9,106 nucleotides of DNA, from positions 1 to 9,106 of the forward strand of contig CAAGJS010000340.1 of the NCBI GenBank assembly GCA_900770275.1. The letters are read 5' to 3'. The notes beneath the pieces are model-generated. The model did no database searches and had not been told where the DNA came from. It was given only the letters and a program-made list of their open reading frames with translations. The translations under genes and the position numbers were made by a program. This document shows positions 6,418-9,106 of this stretch, piece by piece; positions within the stretch are counted from its first letter, which is position 1; each line of letters opens with the position of its first letter. This DNA comes from Erysipelotrichaceae bacterium (GTDB lineage: Bacteria > Bacillota_I > Bacilli_A > Erysipelotrichales > Erysipelotrichaceae).

Positions 6418-6661
6418 TTTTGAGGAAGAGGAACCGGGCGAAGTCCTTTTTACAAGTATCATGGAGCGGGGGCTGGCAATTCCTGTCCATGTGGATCGTA
6501 AGGAGGATGGCCGCTTCCAGTGTGTTGATGGCCGTAAGAGGCTGACAGCCTGTGCACATCTCAAAGAAAAGGATGCGCGTTTTGGGCGCATCCCGGTAAT
6601 GATCATGAATGATTATTCGCAGGCTGGCAATTCGTTCTGGGGTGCGAAGAATCATCACTGA
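6383..6661 (+). CDS. Small stand-alone ParB/sulfiredoxin-fold-like protein
   Basis: The 92-residue product resembles only the N-terminal domain of ParB-type proteins. GLAIPVHVDRKEDGRFQCVD (30-49), then GRKRLTACAHL (50-60) and GRIPVMI (68-74), follow the family pattern 'I-x-x-P-(I/V)-x-V ... G-x-(Y/F)-x-x-(V/I)-D-G-x-(R/K)-R-L-x-A ... I-P-V-x-I'. DGRKR stands where ParB has the G-E-R-R nucleotide-contact motif. The acidic N-terminal stretch FEEEEPGE (13-20) precedes it. No helix-turn-helix or dimerisation domain follows, so it is not a complete partition protein; DNA binding or CTP use is unproven. The gene overlaps the end of the glucosaminidase gene by 35 bases in another frame and converges on rqcH with a 7-base overlap. 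Co-transcription with the wall hydrolase suggests a shared condition of expression, nothing more certain. Confidence 0.78.
   Translation: MINTMVPIQEIDFEEEEPGEVLFTSIMERGLAIPVHVDRKEDGRFQCVDGRKRLTACAHLKEKDARFGRIPVMIMNDYSQAGNSFWGAKNHH
6562..6593 (-). terminator. Terminator of rqcH, inside the ParB-like gene
   Basis: GGATGCGC (6571-6578) and GCGCATCC (6586-6593) form a perfect eight-pair stem with a seven-base loop. On the minus strand it is followed by TTTTCTTT (6570-6563). It stands about 60 bases beyond the rqcH stop and has no T-run on the plus strand, so it acts on leftward transcripts only. Confidence 0.78.
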
Positions 6662-8307
6662 TGATTGAGAATTCCGTATTCGGCCAGCTGGGCGGCATCC
6701 GGATCGATGTAAATCGTCCGATAGCTGCCGAGCTGTACCATTCCGGGCTTTGCGCCCGGGATTTTTTTGAGGTTCCTGACCGGGCACCAGTTGACCGGCA
6801 CCGATGAGCTCTCGCGTCCTTTGGAAAAATAGGCGGCGATATTGGCCGCAAGCCGCAGCGTTGCTTCATCCGGCTGATCGGTATGAATGACAACATGGGA
6901 ACCGTGATAGTCCTTGGCATGGAGCCATATTTCATTTTTGCGCGCCTTGTGCCAGGTCAGAAAATCATTCTGCAGATTGTTGCGGCCGAAGGAAATGGAA
7001 ACGCCGTTTTCCATGGTGAAGGTGGTGATATGCGGTTCCTCAGGCTTGCGGCGGCGGGGACGGCGGCCTTTCTGCCTTTCTTCCATATAGCCGCCTTTGA
7101 TCAGCTCCTGCTTGATCTCCTCGGCAGTGCTGAAGTCAGCCTGATCCAGCTGTTCCAGCAGGCCGTTAAAGTAATTGATTTCGTTCTGGCAGATGTCGAT
7201 CTGTTCCTGCAGATACTTTTGTCCCTTTTTCAGCTTCTGGTAGCGGTTGAAGCACTTCTGGGCGTTCTGGACGCCATTGAGTCTCGGGTCCAGGGGGATG
7301 GTAACATCTTCATCGGTTTCAAAATCCTTCAGGGTAATGGAAGTGTCGCCTTTGGTATCCTGGATGCCATAGGAATAAAGAAGAGAACCATAAGTGTTCC
7401 ACTTCTGACAATCGCGTGCCTCATCGTACTCCCTGAGCAGGCGGGGCAGTTTCTGCGTCTCGTGCTTCAGCTGTTTTTTGCAGGCATGGTAGACGTCGCC
7501 GCTAATCTCCTTGATCCGGTCTTTTTCTTCCTTGTGGTAGTAAAGAATATCGAATCCTTCAAACAGAGGGTAGCTGCGGCAGGGACCGATGGAGGTCAGC
7601 TCGATGCAATGGAACAGGGGAGAAGGGTCTTCTCTTGCAATGTAGAGAGAGCTGCTTGCCTTGATTTCCTCCATGATTGAGGCAAAGGACTGGCCATGGG
7701 CCATGCGGTATTCCGCCTCTTTGGCAAGGAGGGGAGAGAAGCCGGCAAACTGCTGAATCAGGCTCTTTCCTTCTTCGATATAGCAGTCCTCAAAGGGGTT
7801 GCGCTTGTTCTGGGGTTCGACGCAATGAAAGTCGGCACCGGGCTGAATGACGCGGTGATTATTTTCAAAGGGAGGAATCCGCTTCAAGGCATCGATGATC
7901 TTTCCATTGCTGGAGACGAGGATGACATTGGCATATTTGCCCATCAGCTCGACGTAGAGTTTCAGTGTTTCCAGATCGCCAAGGTCATTGCGCCGGCGCA
8001 CCTGGAATACGCACCAGCGGTCAAGATCAGCCTGTTCAATGGATTCGAAGCTTGCGCCTTCAAGATACTTACGCAGAACCATGATAAAATTGCCCGGTTC
8101 ATCGGGGGTTGGATAGCTGCGGTCCGACAGCAACATACGGTTGTATTCGCTGTGACAGGAAATCAGCAGCTGCTGTTTGCCATGGCTGCCATGGATCTGG
8201 AACAGAATCTCCTGCGATGAGATCTGGTATATTTTCTGAATCCGGCAGGGCAGGGAAGCCGCAACCTCCGGAACAATCTTTGATAACAGGATGCCGTCAA
8301 GTGCCAT
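6655..8307 (-). CDS. rqcH: RqcH, ribosome-associated quality control factor (NFACT family; Rqc2 homologue)
   Basis: The 550-residue product is an NFACT protein. RqcH binds 50S subunits that still carry a stalled nascent chain and recruits tRNA-Ala to add a C-terminal alanine tail that marks the chain for degradation. Visible are MALDGILLSKIVPEV at the N-terminus; the NFACT-N domain with VLRKYLEGASFESIEQADLD (77-96), where Asp96-Arg97 is the conserved D-R pair needed for tRNA recruitment; a helical and coiled-coil middle (~260-405); a basic RRPRRRKP (415-422); and the NFACT-R domain with WHKARKNEIWLHAKDYHGSH (452-471) and PGMVQLGSYRTIYIDPD (521-537). Length is typical. An earlier methionine 30 codons upstream lies beyond the promoter and is not the start: ATG at 8307 follows CAGGAG (8315-8320). 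It was formerly annotated as fibronectin-binding protein FbpA/YloA; the D-R pair argues for the RqcH role. Confidence 0.95.
   Translation of the reverse strand: MALDGILLSKIVPEVAASLPCRIQKIYQISSQEILFQIHGSHGKQQLLISCHSEYNRMLLSDRSYPTPDEPGNFIMVLRKYLEGASFESIEQADLDRWCVFQVRRRNDLGDLETLKLYVELMGKYANVILVSSNGKIIDALKRIPPFENNHRVIQPGADFHCVEPQNKRNPFEDCYIEEGKSLIQQFAGFSPLLAKEAEYRMAHGQSFASIMEEIKASSSLYIAREDPSPLFHCIELTSIGPCRSYPLFEGFDILYYHKEEKDRIKEISGDVYHACKKQLKHETQKLPRLLREYDEARDCQKWNTYGSLLYSYGIQDTKGDTSITLKDFETDEDVTIPLDPRLNGVQNAQKCFNRYQKLKKGQKYLQEQIDICQNEINYFNGLLEQLDQADFSTAEEIKQELIKGGYMEERQKGRRPRRRKPEEPHITTFTMENGVSISFGRNNLQNDFLTWHKARKNEIWLHAKDYHGSHVVIHTDQPDEATLRLAANIAAYFSKGRESSSVPVNWCPVRNLKKIPGAKPGMVQLGSYRTIYIDPDAAQLAEYGILNHQ
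6741..6768 (+). terminator. Terminator of the glucosaminidase/ParB-like operon, inside rqcH
   Basis: TTCCGGGC (6741-6748) pairs with GCCCGGGA (6754-6761) through eight pairs (one G-T) around TTTGC, followed at once by seven T residues (6762-6768). It is a textbook intrinsic terminator on the plus strand, 80 bases after the ParB-like stop, built into rqcH codons for the K-I-P-G-A-K-P-G-M segment (515-523). Confidence 0.85.
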
Positions 8308-8326
8308 TTGTTTACTCCTGCGTGCG

Positions 8327-8335
8327 ATTATAACA
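8327..8335 (-). promoter_or_regulatory. Extended -10 promoter of rqcH
   Basis: The minus strand reads TGTTATAAT, a perfect extended -10 element (TGn plus TATAAT). No good -35 is visible 16-18 bases upstream, as is common for extended -10 promoters. The start site would be near 8320, leaving a leader of only about 13 bases, with the ribosome binding site CAGGAG (plus 8315-8320) at its very 5' end. Confidence 0.65.
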
Positions 8336-8350
8336 TGCTGGCCGCATCGA

Positions 8351-8379
8351 TTGACGTGAGCGGCTGAAAGCGATAACCT
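8351..8379 (+). promoter_or_regulatory. Candidate promoter for gmk
   Basis: TTGACG (8351-8356; five of six to the -35 consensus) is followed after 17 bases by TAACCT (8374-8379), a poor -10. A start near 8386 would give a leader of about 18 bases. The -35 box abuts the region where an rqcH -35 would lie, so the divergent promoters are tightly packed. Confidence 0.4.
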
Positions 8380-8403
8380 AATACGAAACAGGGGCAAGTA
8401 AGG

Positions 8404-8979
8404 ATGACTAAAAAGGGGCTGTTAATCGTAATCAGCGGACCAAGCGGAGTAGGCAAGGGGAGTGTTATTTCGCGCTTTATCAATGATCCGGATCTGAAGC
8501 TTTCTTATTCTGTTTCAATGACGACGCGTTCGCCGCGGGCCGGTGAGAAAGACGGCGTCAACTATTACTTCGTTACGCGTGATCAGTTCATGCAGGCAGT
8601 GAAGGAAGGAAAGATGCTTGAATGGACGGAGTTTGTCGGCAACTGCTATGGTACGCCGCTGGAAGGCGTTGAGAAGCTGCGCAATGAGGGCCGCAACGTT
8701 CTTCTTGAAATTGAAGTCAACGGCTGTAAGCAGGTGAAGGAGAAGTGTCCGGATGCCTTGACGATCTTCATCGTACCGCCCAGCACCAAGGAGCTGGAGG
8801 ATCGGATACGTAAGCGGGGCAGTGAGCCGGAGGAAATCGTTCAGCAGCGCCTGGCCAAGGCAGCCAAGGAACTGGAGATGACCGATCAGTACCGCTACAT
8901 CGTCTGCAACGACGATATTGACCTTGCGGCGGACATCATTCGTACGATCATCCGTCACCATATGGAAAAGACATTCTGA
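8404..8979 (+). CDS. gmk: Guanylate kinase
   Basis: Gmk phosphorylates GMP to GDP using ATP, in the cytoplasm, for GTP, dGTP and signalling nucleotide supply. The 191-residue product has the P-loop SGPSGVGKGS (11-20), the GMP-binding segment SYSVSMTTRSPRAGEKDGVN (34-53) followed by YYFV, LEWTEFVGNCYGTP (72-85), and EIEVNGCKQV (102-111), which corresponds to the family's D-(I/V)-(D/E)-V-Q-G-A segment, here with Glu, Asn and Cys substitutions. The lid region IRKRGSEPEEIVQQRL (134-149) is standard. Length is typical (about 190-205). ATG at 8404 follows AGGGG (8390-8394) with nine bases between. It is divergent from rqcH. In related Bacillota gmk is commonly followed by rpoZ and priA, but the window ends before any such gene can be seen. 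Confidence 0.97.
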   Translation: MTKKGLLIVISGPSGVGKGSVISRFINDPDLKLSYSVSMTTRSPRAGEKDGVNYYFVTRDQFMQAVKEGKMLEWTEFVGNCYGTPLEGVEKLRNEGRNVLLEIEVNGCKQVKEKCPDALTIFIVPPSTKELEDRIRKRGSEPEEIVQQRLAKAAKELEMTDQYRYIVCNDDIDLAADIIRTIIRHHMEKTF

Positions 8980-9106
8980 AAAAAGAACGCTAAGTTCAAC
9001 GAGATTTGATGTCATCTTGTTGGAATGGCTTTATAAAGCCGTAATGTGTACATACTTTTTTCACGTGTAACGTTGTACTTCACTCCCTTCAGTTTACTGA
9101 TAATAA
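8980..9106. other. Right-edge stretch without a callable gene
   Basis: These 127 bases after gmk contain no strong terminator for gmk; the only stem beside a T-run is the four-pair GAAC/GTTC (8986-8998), usable on the minus strand only. There is a perfect palindrome GGCTTTATAAAGCC at 9027-9040 and a CACGTG at 9062-9067. GATAAT at 9099-9104 could be a -10 box for a gene beyond the window. A minus-strand frame stays open from the right edge to a TGA at 9012-9014, about 31 codons, too short to call. Nothing else is supported. Confidence 0.5.
9027..9040. repeat. Perfect 14-base palindrome downstream of gmk
   Basis: GGCTTTATAAAGCC is identical on both strands. It has no T-run on either side, so it is not an obvious terminator; it could be an operator-like site for a downstream gene or chance. 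Confidence 0.45.

Noticed and set aside
6883..7680. 265-codon open frame on the plus strand opposite rqcH
   Set aside because: The hydrophobic, Leu/Phe/Val-rich translation mirrors antisense of Lys/Glu/Gln-rich coiled-coil codons in rqcH. The rqcH frame has clear family motifs, so this is a shadow; the same holds for 7696-8220.
8308..8397. Thirty-codon N-terminal extension of rqcH
   Set aside because: The extension includes the TATAAT element and the ribosome binding site before MALDG, and RqcH family proteins begin at MALDG-like sequence.

Overview
The window reads as a housekeeping stretch of a Bacillota (Firmicutes) chromosome of roughly balanced GC. Evidence for this is the L28 protein next to the C-terminus of a ThiN-type thiamine pyrophosphokinase, an FtsA/FtsZ pair, an RqcH-type NFACT protein, strong AGGAGG-like ribosome binding sites and intrinsic terminators with T-tracts. 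The thiN-rpmB junction followed by a divergent ftsA-ftsZ pair, with no sepF/ylm genes after ftsZ, would fit an Erysipelotrichia-like lineage, but that placement is inference and was not tested by any search.

Layout from left to right. Positions 1-80 are the last codons of thiN (+). It converges on rpmB (-, 129-341) across a bidirectional terminator, and a second rpmB-side terminator lies inside the thiN codons. A divergent promoter region (342-483) separates rpmB from ftsA (+, 484-1749) and ftsZ (+, 1763-2872). A weak hairpin follows ftsZ, then a short flavodoxin gene (+, 2970-3392). After another hairpin and a promoter comes a large secreted, single-pass membrane-anchored N-acetylglucosaminidase (+, 3481-6417). 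Overlapping its 3' end is a 92-residue stand-alone ParB/sulfiredoxin-fold-like protein (+, 6383-6661). This converges on and overlaps rqcH (-, 6655-8307), and each side's terminator lies inside the other side's coding sequence. A second compact divergent promoter region (8308-8403) leads to gmk (+, 8404-8979). The last 127 bases hold no gene that can be called.

Functionally, ftsA and ftsZ form the cytokinetic ring core. The neighbouring cell-wall hydrolase, with a cytoplasmic tail, is a plausible but unproven division or envelope partner. RqcH and L28 belong to the large ribosomal subunit and its quality control; Gmk and ThiN are nucleotide and cofactor kinases. No mobile element, CRISPR array, tRNA or rRNA was seen. 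The points most worth a second look are: an FtsA whose nucleotide-binding motifs look degraded, the membrane-anchored glucosaminidase plus orphan ParB-like gene pair, and the reciprocal nested terminators at two convergent junctions.
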